Shown: piece after piece, positions 1 through 7,196 of the stretch
How the letters are laid out: each line of letters begins with the position of its first letter
Numbering within the stretch: position 1 is the stretch's first letter
DNA from: Deltaproteobacteria bacterium
GTDB taxonomy: Bacteria > Bdellovibrionota > UBA1018
Length of the DNA stretch: 12,047 nt
Direction of reading: 5' to 3'
Assembly: GCA_016194835.1 (NCBI GenBank)
Contig: JACQAU010000287.1
Coordinates: forward strand, 1 to 12,047
Made by a program: the position numbers and the translations under genes
Notes under the pieces: model-generated
What the model was told of the DNA's origin: nothing
Databases searched by the model: none
Seen by the model: only the letters and a program-made list of their open reading frames with translations

Positions 1-1237
1 GTGCGTCTAAACCAAAAACTGGTTCTTTTGCAGAAACGCCAGTGATTTTATCTGTTACATTGCCAGGGTCCATCGCTAGCATATGTCCAACCATAAGCGA
101 ACCGGACCCAACTTGCACACCTTTGAATAATATTTGATAATCTCCTGGTTTTAATTCTAAGTTATCCCTAATTCTTAGAACAGGAACTATAACACCAAAA
201 TCCAAAGCAAATTGTTTTCGAATATTAGTGATACGCTCTAACAAATCGCCATTTTGTTCAGCATCTACAATTTTAATTAAACCATATCCCACTTCTAACT
301 CCAGAATATCGACTGTTAATAAATTTTCTAATTTTTCTGATGAAGGTTTTTGTTTTTCCTGATGTTCTTTAATTTTAACTACTGTTTCCTGGGCTTTCAT
401 TTTTATAAAAGTGTTATAAGAAATCCAACCCAAAATCGCCGCTAATATAAAAAATGATATATGCGGAAGACCAGGCACCAATCCCATAAAAAACATCACT
501 GCCGATGCTACTGCTAGCGCCTTAGGTTGCATAAAAATTTGCTTTGAAAACTCATCACTATAACTAGTTGCACTTGCTGTACGGGTAACAATAATACCTG
601 CAGAAGTAGACACAATCAGAGCTGGAATTTGAGTGACTAGGCCATCACCAATAGTAAGTAAAGTAAAAATCTGAGCAGCATCATTAATATTTAAACCTTT
701 TTGTATAGTACCAATAATAATTCCACCAATAATATTTACTAGTACAATCAGAATACCTGCTATCGCATCTCCCCTTACAAATTTCGAAGCACCATCCATA
801 GCTCCGTAAAAATCAGCTTCTCTAGCAATTTCAGCACGTCTTTTTCGTGCTTCGTCCTCATTAATAAGTCCAGTATTTAGATCGGCATCTATTGCCATTT
901 GCTTTCCAGGCATTGCATCTAAGGTAAACCGTGCGGCAACTTCAGCTACTCTGCCAGCACCTTTTGTGATTACTATAAAATTAATGATTACTAAGATAAT
1001 AAAAATCACAATACCAACAGCATAATTACCGCCCACAACAAATTCACCAAAAGCACGGATCACTTCACCAGCAGCCGCCGAACCATCTTCGACTCCATGC
1101 AGAAGAATAACACGCGTTGTGGCTACGTTTAAGGCTAAACGAAATAATGTGGTAATCAACAGTAGAGATGGAAAAATACTAAAATCCAATGCTCTTTTTG
1201 TATAAACAGAAGTTAAATGAATTTTTAGAAATTTTTT
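1..1237 (-). CDS. flhA: Flagellar export gate protein FlhA (3' end beyond window; 5' end out of frame with its start)
   Basis: FlhA forms the nonameric export-gate ring of the flagellar type III secretion system in the inner membrane; its cytoplasmic domain receives substrate-chaperone complexes. The reading frame is open from 1237 to the window edge, about 412 codons. It begins in family-typical sequence (ALDFSIFPSLLL, then TTLFRLALNVATTR), continues through the FHIPEP signature (RFTLDAMPGKQMAIDAD), the ADFYGAMDGASKFVRGDAIAG loop and further membrane helices, and reaches the start of the cytoplasmic domain (GLDA at the edge). No stop or frameshift interrupts it below 1237. Upstream in this frame there is a TAG at 1238-1240 and no ATG before the FHIPEP loop; a TTG at 1187-1189 has only a weak ribosome site. 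The real start (ATG 1251-1253) lies in another frame, and membrane helices 1 and 2 are missing. Last gene of the visible cluster, directly after flhB. Identity is very sure; functionality is doubtful. Confidence 0.93.
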
Positions 1238-1253
1238 CTAAAAATAACTTCAT
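1192..1253 (-). pseudogene. flhA: Orphaned 5' end of flhA: start codon and about 12 codons, then frame loss
   Basis: AGGAGG at 1265-1270, inside the end of flhB, lies 11 nt before ATG 1251-1253. This ATG opens MKLFLEKISKNS, a plausible amphipathic FlhA N-terminus. The frame then runs into FNFCLYKKSIGF and a TAG. Meanwhile the conserved FlhA segment (TSVYTKRALDFS) is resumed one frame away. Only 61 nt separate the ATG from the codon for the A of ALDF. In well-known FlhA proteins about 50 to 67 residues, carrying two membrane helices and a PLP-type turn, precede that point. So roughly 30 to 45 codons look deleted, by a length that is not a multiple of three. The lesion could be a real mutation or an assembly/consensus error. 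Confidence 0.75.
1221..1245. repeat. Perfect 11-bp inverted repeat with 3-nt loop at the flhA lesion
   Basis: ATTTTTAGAAA (1221-1231) and TTTCTAAAAAT (1235-1245) are exact reverse complements separated by TTT. The palindrome occupies codons 3 to 11 of the orphaned flhA start and ends close to where the frame is lost. It is very AT-rich, so its stability in RNA would be modest. It may be chance in AT-rich DNA, a mark of the event that removed the neighbouring codons, or a sequence on which assembly failed. Confidence 0.8.
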
Positions 1254-1258
1254 GCCCC

Positions 1259-2344
1259 TTATAACCTCCTGTTTTTCAAGCGATATACATATGCTAAAAT
1301 TTCAGCAACTGCCTGATAAAGCACCCTTGGCACAGTTTGCCCAACTTTTACTGCTTTATACAATGTTCTTGCTAATACAACGTTCTCTACCAAAGGTACC
1401 CTAGCTTCGAGCGCGATTTTTTTGATTTTCTCAGCTAAAAATTCAGCTCCCTTAGCTACTACTTTTGGTGCTTTCATATTGTTCTTGTCATACGCTAGAG
1501 CTACGGCAATATGAGTCGGGTTTGTAACAACGACATCCGCTTTTTTTACTGCTTGCATCATTCGTCTGCGGGCAAGCTCTTTTTGTACAGATCGTATACG
1601 AGCTTTGATTTGTGGATCACCTTCTCGTTCTTTTAATTCTTGTTTTGCTTCTTGCTTTGTTAAACGCAAGTTCTTTAAGAACTCCCATTTTTGTAAACCA
1701 AAATCAATTGACGCGAAAATCAAAAGCACTCCAGTTAACGAAAACAATAAAATTTTTCCAAATTCTCCAAAATAAGAAAAAACAGCTTTTGGACCTATAA
1801 AAACAGAAAATGACGTTTCTAAAATTTTTGTCTTTATTATTAAATATGAGACCAGTATAAGTGTAACCATTTTGAAAACCAATCGAACACCATCTAAAAG
1901 ATGTTTTATAGAAAAAAATTTTTGCAAACCTTTTATGGGATCTATGCGTTCAAGATCAGGTGTTAACGGATCTAGTGAAAAAATACCTCCAGTTTGGACA
2001 AAACTGCCAAGAACTCCCAAAATAAACCCTATTAGACAAATGGGAAATATAACTGCAATTATTACACTCAAAGCTTTATATAATATTTGATGAAAAAGCT
2101 GACCACCATTCATATCTAGTTTAACGCTTAAATCTAATTGAAACACTTCGCGCATGAACTCAGAAATACGTATGCCCATTTCAGGCGCATAAAGCAACAA
2201 AGTAAAGGCTGAAGCAGCTAACACAAAAAGACCGCTTATTTCTCGACTTTGAGACACAATACCGCGTCTACGAAACTCTTCGATGCGGTAAGGGGAGGCT
2301 TCTTCAGTGAGGTCTTCTCTGGGTCTATCCTGATTATCCGCCAA
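1259..2344 (-). CDS. flhB: Flagellar export switch protein FlhB
   Basis: FlhB is the export-apparatus membrane protein whose self-cleaving cytoplasmic domain switches secretion from hook to filament substrates, under FliK control. The 361-residue protein is of usual length. It has an N-terminal amphipathic part (EEFRRRGIVSQSREISG), hydrophobic segments near residues 38-53, 90-116, 153-171 and 195-214, then the conserved linker (LRLTKQEAKQELKEREGDPQIKARIR) and the autocleavage motif NPTH at 275-278 (cleavage expected between N275 and P276). The end, LYQAVAEILAYVYRLK, is family-typical. The start is a TTG (2342-2344), supported by AGGAG at 2354-2358 with a 9-nt spacer; no better in-frame ATG exists upstream. 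It lies 18 nt after fliR. Its last codons carry the ribosome site of flhA. It looks intact. Confidence 0.97.
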   Translation of the reverse strand: MADNQDRPREDLTEEASPYRIEEFRRRGIVSQSREISGLFVLAASAFTLLLYAPEMGIRISEFMREVFQLDLSVKLDMNGGQLFHQILYKALSVIIAVIFPICLIGFILGVLGSFVQTGGIFSLDPLTPDLERIDPIKGLQKFFSIKHLLDGVRLVFKMVTLILVSYLIIKTKILETSFSVFIGPKAVFSYFGEFGKILLFSLTGVLLIFASIDFGLQKWEFLKNLRLTKQEAKQELKEREGDPQIKARIRSVQKELARRRMMQAVKKADVVVTNPTHIAVALAYDKNNMKAPKVVAKGAEFLAEKIKKIALEARVPLVENVVLARTLYKAVKVGQTVPRVLYQAVAEILAYVYRLKNRRL

Positions 2345-2362
2345 ACTTTTTTTCTCCTATTT

Positions 2363-3166
2363 TTAGTACTTCATTGCCATCATAGCTTCCTGCAAAGAGT
2401 CATTCATTCTTTCTAAAATATTACCAGCAGCAACCTGAAAATCTGTGATACCTAAAAGCAAAACTAAAAATCCAACTAAAATACTTACTGAAAATGAAAG
2501 AACTAAAATATTTAGTTGTGGCATGGATTTAGCAAGAACGCCAAAAACTATATTAACCGCAAACAGAGAAATAGCCATTGGCGCAGCTAACTGAACTCCA
2601 AATGAAATAACTTGTGTGGTTTGTTCAATAAGTTTTTGTCCTAGAGCTCCAGTAATTCCTGCTTTTCCTAAACCAACAATTTGATAGCTATTTAGAACAG
2701 ACCTAAGCATAAAGTGATGTCCATCAAGTGCTAAAAATATCAAAATAGCCAATGCCATATGAAATTCTGCTACTACTTGTGTTTGTGATTCTTGATGTGG
2801 GTCATAATAATTTGCCGTGGCAAATCCCATAAAATTACCTATGAGATTTGAACCAAACTGAATCGTATCAAACGAAAGTTTTGCAACAAAACCCAATACA
2901 AAACCAAACAAAGCTTCTAAAAAAATGGTGCTGATAATACCAAATCCTGAATATCCCCACACTAGGGCTTCACCAGGCCTCACATACCCAGTACTTATTA
3001 GAGACGGAAACAAAGCCATAGAAATAGCCAATGCTAAAAAAATTTTCATTAGTTGAGGAACAAAATAATCTCCAACAATCGGCATAACAGAAACAAGAAC
3101 ACTGAATCGCACAAGAACTGCAAAAAAAGTCAACAGATCTTCTTGAGACCACGAAATCAAGCTCAT
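2363..3166 (-). CDS. fliR: Flagellar export gate protein FliR
   Basis: FliR is the single-copy subunit that completes the FliP5-FliQ4-FliR1 core of the export gate. The 267-residue product is mostly hydrophobic and of normal length. It has an N-terminal helix with the family pattern FFAVLVRFSVLVSVMPIVG, the segment FGSNLIGNFMGFATANYYDP at about 104-123, and LALDGHHFMLRSVLNSYQIV at about 145-164. The C-terminal part has a helical hairpin (NILVLSFSVSILVGFLVLLLG). The ATG start at 3164-3166 overlaps the fliQ stop as ATGA, which implies translational coupling. The gene is followed by an 18-nt gap with the flhB ribosome site. No defect seen. Confidence 0.96.
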   Translation of the reverse strand: MSLISWSQEDLLTFFAVLVRFSVLVSVMPIVGDYFVPQLMKIFLALAISMALFPSLISTGYVRPGEALVWGYSGFGIISTIFLEALFGFVLGFVAKLSFDTIQFGSNLIGNFMGFATANYYDPHQESQTQVVAEFHMALAILIFLALDGHHFMLRSVLNSYQIVGLGKAGITGALGQKLIEQTTQVISFGVQLAAPMAISLFAVNIVFGVLAKSMPQLNILVLSFSVSILVGFLVLLLGITDFQVAAGNILERMNDSLQEAMMAMKY

Positions 3167-3435
3167 TGTTTAACCCACTCTCCTGCATTTCCTATTAGAT
3201 CAATTGCGTAATTTTGAATAATTTCTAGCATCCACGGAGCCATAATAACCAACACTACAACCACAGCTATAATTTTTGGGATAAACGTAAGTGTTGCTTC
3301 ATTGATTTGAGTAATTGCTTGTAATACACTAACCAGAATACCAATACTCATTGCTGCGATAAGCATTGGACCAGCTAAATACATTGTTGTTTTAATAGCC
3401 TCCCATCCAATTGAAATAATCATTTCTTCATTCAT
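3163..3435 (-). CDS. fliQ: Flagellar export gate protein FliQ
   Basis: FliQ is a small two-helix membrane subunit wrapped around FliP/FliR in the export gate. From ATG 3433-3435 it gives 90 residues, the normal size: MNEEMIISIGWEAIKTT, then helix 1 (about residues 16-37), the polar connector QAITQINEATLTFIPKI typical of FliQ, and helix 2 (about 56-76). A TTG four codons upstream (3445-3447) would extend it, but that TTG overlaps the GGAG ribosome site (3442-3445), which lies 6 nt before the ATG. The ATG is therefore preferred. It sits 17 nt after fliP and overlaps fliR by ATGA. Intact. Confidence 0.96.
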   Translation of the reverse strand: MNEEMIISIGWEAIKTTMYLAGPMLIAAMSIGILVSVLQAITQINEATLTFIPKIIAVVVVLVIMAPWMLEIIQNYAIDLIGNAGEWVKQ

Positions 3436-3452
3436 GTTCGTCTCCAAAATAA

Positions 3453-4241
3453 TTAGCTAAAACTTTTTACCAAGCTGCCTACTATGAGTTCCCACCCGTC
3501 AACTAAAACAAATAAAAGTAGTTTAAAAGGTAATGAAATTAGAACTGGAGGTAGCATCATCATTCCCATTGCCATAAGAACACTTGCCACCACCATATCT
3601 AAAACTAGAAACGGCAAATAAAGCATAAATCCAATTTGAAATGCAGTCTTTAGCTCGCTAATTACAAAAGATGGAATTAAAACATAAGTTGAAACATCAT
3701 GTGATGTTTGTGGCTTTTCTTCTTTAGAAAGCGACAGAAAAAGTTCTAAATCTTTTTCTCTTGTTTGTTTTAGCATAAATTCACGCAATGGAGTTTCGGC
3801 ATTTTGAAACGCTAATTTTTGATCAATCTTTTCATTTAAATACGGCTCAACTGCCGTAGCATTGATAGCTTTCCAGGTAGGAGCCATGATAAAAAGAGAC
3901 AAAAAAAGTGATAATCCAACAATAACCTGATTAGGCGGCATTTGTTGTGTCCCTAGCGCTTGTCTTAGAAAGCTAAGAACCACTACAATTCTTGTAAAAG
4001 ATGTCATCATTATCAAAATCGCAGGTGCCAATGATAAAACAGTGAGCAAAATAACAATTCTTAAAACTGATACAATGTCAGCAGGTTTTGTTGTATTTTG
4101 AAAAGACAAACTGAGAGACGGTAAAGTTAAACCAGAAGTTCCTGGAGTATATGCGCCACCCACCTTAGCTTCTGCAAAACAAAGCGAGGAAAAAATAATT
4201 ATAACTAAAAACAAACAAGTTATAGCTTTCAACCACCTCAT
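3453..4241 (-). CDS. fliP: Flagellar export gate protein FliP
   Basis: FliP forms the pentameric core of the export gate in the inner membrane. The product has 262 residues. It begins with a cleavable-type signal peptide (hydrophobic 8-22, likely cut near CFA at 21-23), as in many FliP proteins. Membrane segments follow at about 56-80 (SVLRIVILLTVLSLAPAILIM) and 105-120. The family hallmarks are all present: MTSFTRIVVVLSFLRQALGTQQMPPNQV (79-105), a periplasmic domain at 125-185, and LIPSFVISELKTAFQIGF plus MGMMMLPPVLISLPFKLLLFVLVDGW at the C-terminus. The ATG at 4239-4241 overlaps the fliO stop (ATGA). No defect seen. Confidence 0.97.
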   Translation of the reverse strand: MRWLKAITCLFLVIIIFSSLCFAEAKVGGAYTPGTSGLTLPSLSLSFQNTTKPADIVSVLRIVILLTVLSLAPAILIMMTSFTRIVVVLSFLRQALGTQQMPPNQVIVGLSLFLSLFIMAPTWKAINATAVEPYLNEKIDQKLAFQNAETPLREFMLKQTREKDLELFLSLSKEEKPQTSHDVSTYVLIPSFVISELKTAFQIGFMLYLPFLVLDMVVASVLMAMGMMMLPPVLISLPFKLLLFVLVDGWELIVGSLVKSFS

Positions 4242-5305
4242 AATGGTTTCAATCCTTCGACTTTACTTCTGATTGCTGATCGAATACTTGGTTTAGTTGT
4301 TTCTTTCCCTAGAAGATCAAAAAACATGGGCGTGTCTGCTGATTGTGCACCAAGGCCCATTTTGGGTTCACTTTCTTGCAACACTTGCTCATTATATTCC
4401 ATATCATTTAACTGAGAAATAAGTTGTATGGATTCTTGCGAAACGCCCAAAACCAAAAGTTTACCGGCAATTCTAACTACCAAAATACTTTTCTTTGGGC
4501 CTAAATAATGATTTGCCACAACTTCGATCCATTTTTCATTATTCCCAAACCCAAGTGGGGAAGCTATTTTTTTAATCAACTGGCGAAATGGAGACCCCAC
4601 AGTATCTTTTTGTCGATTGATTTTTTTAAATAATCTTTGCAGCAACAATACAACACATCCAAACATGAGCACCATGCCTAGTAGTATTGCAAAAACTTTA
4701 TATGGAGATACGATGTTTTTTGAAGCGACTTGGCGTAGTGGTTTTTGTTGTATAGCTTCATGTTTTTCTTGTGTTACCTTTTTAAGCACATTTGCAATGA
4801 GTAATTTTTCTTCTAAAGCCACTTTGTCATCTAGTTGAGTTGGTTGAATTGCCTGAGATGGCTGAACCGGCTTAGACATCACTTGCTCGCTTGCAGAAGA
4901 CACGCTAGCTACAGTATCTTTTTTCATATCCTTAAGTTCAAGATTCAAAATTTTTCCATTTAGCTTTATTTGAAACCTGTTTTGCAATTTTTCTGCCAAA
5001 CCTTTTACTGTAAATCTGCAACGCACTTGCTCTGGCGTATATTGATACGAAAACACTTTGACCAGTTCTTTTCCTGGGATACGAATAATTTTTGCAGGAT
5101 ATACAGACACTTGCGTTAAAGTCACTTGAATAATATCTTTAAAAAACTCCACTTGTGCTTGTTTTTTGGAGATTATTTTATCAAAGTGTAAATTCACATG
5201 ATTTCCATCCCTGATTTCTATTTGCACCAGGTTTGTGATTGCTAAAACAGAGGTCGGAAATGCAACAGAAACAACCAAGACAGTAAAAAATATTTTTAGT
5301 CGCAT
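4238..5305 (-). CDS. fliO: FliO, long form with periplasmic AMIN-like N-terminal region
   Basis: FliO assists assembly and stability of the FliP/FliR export gate. The 355-residue protein is much longer than the roughly 125-residue enterobacterial FliO. It starts with a signal peptide (hydrophobic 5-20, likely cut after VLA at 20-22). A periplasmic beta-rich stretch at about 25-125 resembles an AMIN-type domain; that reading is mine and is tentative. A Pro/Gln/Lys-rich linker follows (about 130-200), then a single membrane helix at 203-225. The cytoplasmic FliO domain lies at about 255-300 (KWIEVVANHYLGPKKSILVVRIAGKLLVLGV, family-typical), with a polar tail. The ATG at 5303-5305 follows a G-rich ribosome site and a 25-nt gap after fliN. 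The last codons overlap the fliP start. Confidence 0.88.
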   Translation of the reverse strand: MRLKIFFTVLVVSVAFPTSVLAITNLVQIEIRDGNHVNLHFDKIISKKQAQVEFFKDIIQVTLTQVSVYPAKIIRIPGKELVKVFSYQYTPEQVRCRFTVKGLAEKLQNRFQIKLNGKILNLELKDMKKDTVASVSSASEQVMSKPVQPSQAIQPTQLDDKVALEEKLLIANVLKKVTQEKHEAIQQKPLRQVASKNIVSPYKVFAILLGMVLMFGCVVLLLQRLFKKINRQKDTVGSPFRQLIKKIASPLGFGNNEKWIEVVANHYLGPKKSILVVRIAGKLLVLGVSQESIQLISQLNDMEYNEQVLQESEPKMGLGAQSADTPMFFDLLGKETTKPSIRSAIRSKVEGLKPL

Positions 5306-5330
5306 GCTCTACACCCCCGTTTAGATTATA

Positions 5331-5717
5331 TTATTTCAATTGTTCTATCCGTTCCACTGGAGACAGAATATCTGTCAAACGAATCCCAAATTTTTCGTTA
5401 ACAACAACAACTTCACCTCTTGCAATTAATTTGTCATTTACAAGTACTTCTAACGGTTCGCCGGCAAACTTTGAGAGCTCTATAACTGCTCCTTGAGCAA
5501 GTTGTAAAACATCTCGAACTGCCATTTTGGATCTCCCAAGCTCTACAGTAACCTTCAGTGGAATATCTAAAATAAAATCCAATGAATGAAAGGGAACATT
5601 TGTTACTTTTGGCGGGGCAGCCGTGGTCGAAGCCGGCGCTTGTGCCGCCGCTGCTCCAAGTGCCTCCCCTATATTTGTTAAATTTGGTGCTGCTTGTGCA
5701 ACTTCAGGATCTGCCAT
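5331..5717 (-). CDS. fliN: Flagellar motor switch protein FliN
   Basis: FliN forms the lower part of the C-ring and docks export substrates through FliH. The 128-residue protein has an Ala/Pro-rich flexible N-terminus (1-45) and a complete SpoA/FliN domain at about 48-118: DFILDIPLKVTVELGRSKMAVRDVLQLAQGAVIEL, then LEVLVNDKLIARGEVVVVNEKFGIRLTDIL. Its ribosome site (AGGAGG) is made by the last fliM codons, 8 nt before ATG 5715-5717, so translation is probably coupled to fliM. This copy is intact, in contrast to the SpoA domain of the neighbouring FliM, which is its usual partner. Confidence 0.96.
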   Translation of the reverse strand: MADPEVAQAAPNLTNIGEALGAAAAQAPASTTAAPPKVTNVPFHSLDFILDIPLKVTVELGRSKMAVRDVLQLAQGAVIELSKFAGEPLEVLVNDKLIARGEVVVVNEKFGIRLTDILSPVERIEQLK

Positions 5718-5720
5718 ACG

Positions 5721-6530
5721 TTATTCCTCCTCTGCTATTCTGGTAATTTGAACAGCTCGATTTCCACGAGATGTTCCTAAAAGACATTTAAATTTAGCGT
5801 TGAGTTTGTTTTTAATAGGTTCGATTGTAGAATACGGAATCACTAAAACCACGGTACCTGTTGCATTTTCAAGCTCCACCTCGAAGGTTGTTGAAATAAT
5901 CACTTCAGAAGGTGGTACCACACCAACAAATTGAGGATTTACTTCTGTTCGTATAAAAGAAATATCAGTTTTATGAATCGGTGCCCATGCTTCTTCTAAA
6001 TCCTTAATAGCCAAATCCATAACCTTTTTCATGATTGAAACTTCGATTCGTGTAAATTCTTTGCCTTCAATTTTAGTATATGGTCTATCGGTCCCACCAA
6101 AATAACTATCCACTAGGGCATATGTGAGTTTTGATTCAAATACTAAAAGTGCAGGACCACGAAGAGCATCAAAACGCATAATGCACATGCAGCTTGGTAT
6201 TGGCAAAGTATTAACAAATTCACCAAATTTTAATAAATCTGTAGAAATAATACTGATTGAAGCAATTTTTCTTAGAGAATTAGATAAAGACATTCGATAA
6301 AGTCTAATAAATCTTTCATAAATAATATCTAGTGTCGGCATTCGACCGCGAATCACGCGATCTTGGTTTGTAAGATCGTAAGGTGTAATTTCAGATTCTG
6401 GAACCGCAGTGAGCGTGCCCCATGGAGAACCTTCGGCTGGCCCCGCACCTTGTGCGCCTACATCTAAATTACCATCGGTTACTGCATTAAGCAGCGCATC
6501 TACTTCTGATTGTGTAAGAACTTGATTCAT
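5721..6530 (-). CDS. fliM: Flagellar motor switch protein FliM lacking most of its C-terminal SpoA domain
   Basis: FliM links the MS-ring/FliG to FliN in the C-ring and binds phosphorylated CheY. The N-terminus carries the CheY-binding motif (LTQSEVDALLNAV, 5-17). The middle domain (about 48-240) is complete: PYDLTNQDRVIRGRMPTLDI, the FiGNxL-like arginine-rich helix, VDSYFGGTDRPY, and the closing VLVIPYSTIEPIKNKL. FliM proteins are usually about 320-335 residues; this one has 269. Right after KLNA (residue 245) the sequence jumps to KFKCLLGTSRGNRAVQITRI, which resembles the very last strand of the C-terminal SpoA domain. About 60-65 residues between these points are missing, in frame. The ATG 6528-6530 has AGGA 10 nt upstream. 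Either a real in-frame deletion or an assembly loss; the gene's identity is sure. Confidence 0.93.
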   Translation of the reverse strand: MNQVLTQSEVDALLNAVTDGNLDVGAQGAGPAEGSPWGTLTAVPESEITPYDLTNQDRVIRGRMPTLDIIYERFIRLYRMSLSNSLRKIASISIISTDLLKFGEFVNTLPIPSCMCIMRFDALRGPALLVFESKLTYALVDSYFGGTDRPYTKIEGKEFTRIEVSIMKKVMDLAIKDLEEAWAPIHKTDISFIRTEVNPQFVGVVPPSEVIISTTFEVELENATGTVVLVIPYSTIEPIKNKLNAKFKCLLGTSRGNRAVQITRIAEEE

Positions 6531-6573
6531 AAACTTGCCATCCTAGCAATTTTTTTCAATGAATAAATACATC

Positions 6574-7182
6574 TCATCCACTGACTGCAAAATTAGTAAA
6601 GTAAACTCCTTTCACTTTACCGGTTACCAAAAAATCATTGAGTGCCTTTTTGATTTCTTCTTTTAAATAATCTCTTCCCTCTGAAGTAGCCAAATCTGCA
6701 GGTTTCTTACTATTAAACAAATCAATCACTGCATTTCTCACCTGTGGCATTTTTTGATTGAGTTCGTTTTCAATATCTTCTCCTGGAACTTCTACAGAAA
6801 TATTGACTCTTGCAAATTTTGGGTTAACAGTACCTACAGTTGCCAAATTAATAGTGAACTGCTCCAGCGTGACCATTTTCCCGAATTCAATGCCTTTTTT
6901 ATCACTACTTTTTTCACCTTCGCCATGAGCGGCACCTTCGCCATGCCCACCGCCTTCGGATGCCTTACCTGCTTCACCCTCGCTATGGGATTCGACTGCT
7001 ATATCAGTAACACTTTGAGTGTTTTTATTTTTAATGTGAGAAATAACGAGTATAAATGCCATGCCCAAAGTTGCCACTGTGTTAGCAATGATTAAGATCA
7101 TTTGCAACTTATTAGAGCTAGCAGACGCTAAGCCAGCCGCAGAAGTCGTTGGTTGTGCTTCTTCTTTTTCTTCAGCAGCCAT
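6574..7182 (-). CDS. fliL: Flagellar basal body-associated protein FliL
   Basis: FliL is a single-pass membrane protein that surrounds the stator units and supports motor torque. The 202-residue product has a cytoplasmic N-terminus (1-25), a membrane helix at about 26-48, and a periplasmic linker at 50-97 that is rich in Gly, Glu and His and contains a short repeat (HGEGAA/HGEGEK). The FliL domain (about 100-200) follows: MVTLEQFTINLATVGTVNPKFARVNISVEV, RNAVIDLFNSKKPADLATSEGRDYLKEEI and the C-terminal VKGVYFTNFAV. ATG 7180-7182 is preceded by GGGAGG (7195-7200), at a rather long 12-nt spacing; part of this site lies in the 13-bp stem described separately. The gene heads the fliL-to-flhA run. 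Confidence 0.95.
   Translation of the reverse strand: MAAEEKEEAQPTTSAAGLASASSNKLQMILIIANTVATLGMAFILVISHIKNKNTQSVTDIAVESHSEGEAGKASEGGGHGEGAAHGEGEKSSDKKGIEFGKMVTLEQFTINLATVGTVNPKFARVNISVEVPGEDIENELNQKMPQVRNAVIDLFNSKKPADLATSEGRDYLKEEIKKALNDFLVTGKVKGVYFTNFAVSG
6915..6945 (-). repeat. 13-bp direct repeat in fliL encoding a His-Gly-Glu motif
   Basis: CACCTTCGCCATG occurs at 6915-6927 and 6933-6945, an 18-bp period. On the minus strand it encodes two copies of a six-residue unit (HGEGAA, HGEGEK) in the periplasmic linker of FliL. It is probably a recent slippage duplication in a low-complexity linker. Confidence 0.8.
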
Positions 7183-7196
7183 AATGTAAAAAAGCC

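Noticed and set aside
1192..1253. Programmed ribosomal frameshift restoring FlhA
   Set aside because: The A/T runs near the start could be slippery, but a shift would still give a protein without membrane helices 1 and 2. About 30-45 codons are physically absent.
1189..1404. Plus-strand open frame of 71 codons across the flhB/flhA junction
   Set aside because: It is antisense to the end of flhB and the start of flhA, has no ribosome site that I can see and resembles no family. It exists because this stretch is AT-rich and flhA is broken here.
2970..3188. Second minus-strand open frame of 72 codons overlapping the fliR start
   Set aside because: It is out of frame with fliR, Cys/Ser/Phe-rich and unlike any protein. 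fliR explains this DNA fully.
3436..3447. Longer FliQ beginning at TTG 3445-3447
   Set aside because: The TTG overlaps the GGAG ribosome site of the ATG at 3433-3435, and the 90-residue form matches normal FliQ length.
6754..7095. Plus-strand open frame of 113 codons opposite fliL
   Set aside because: It is a Phe/Cys-rich mirror of fliL codons with no family resemblance. The minus strand carries an unmistakable FliL.
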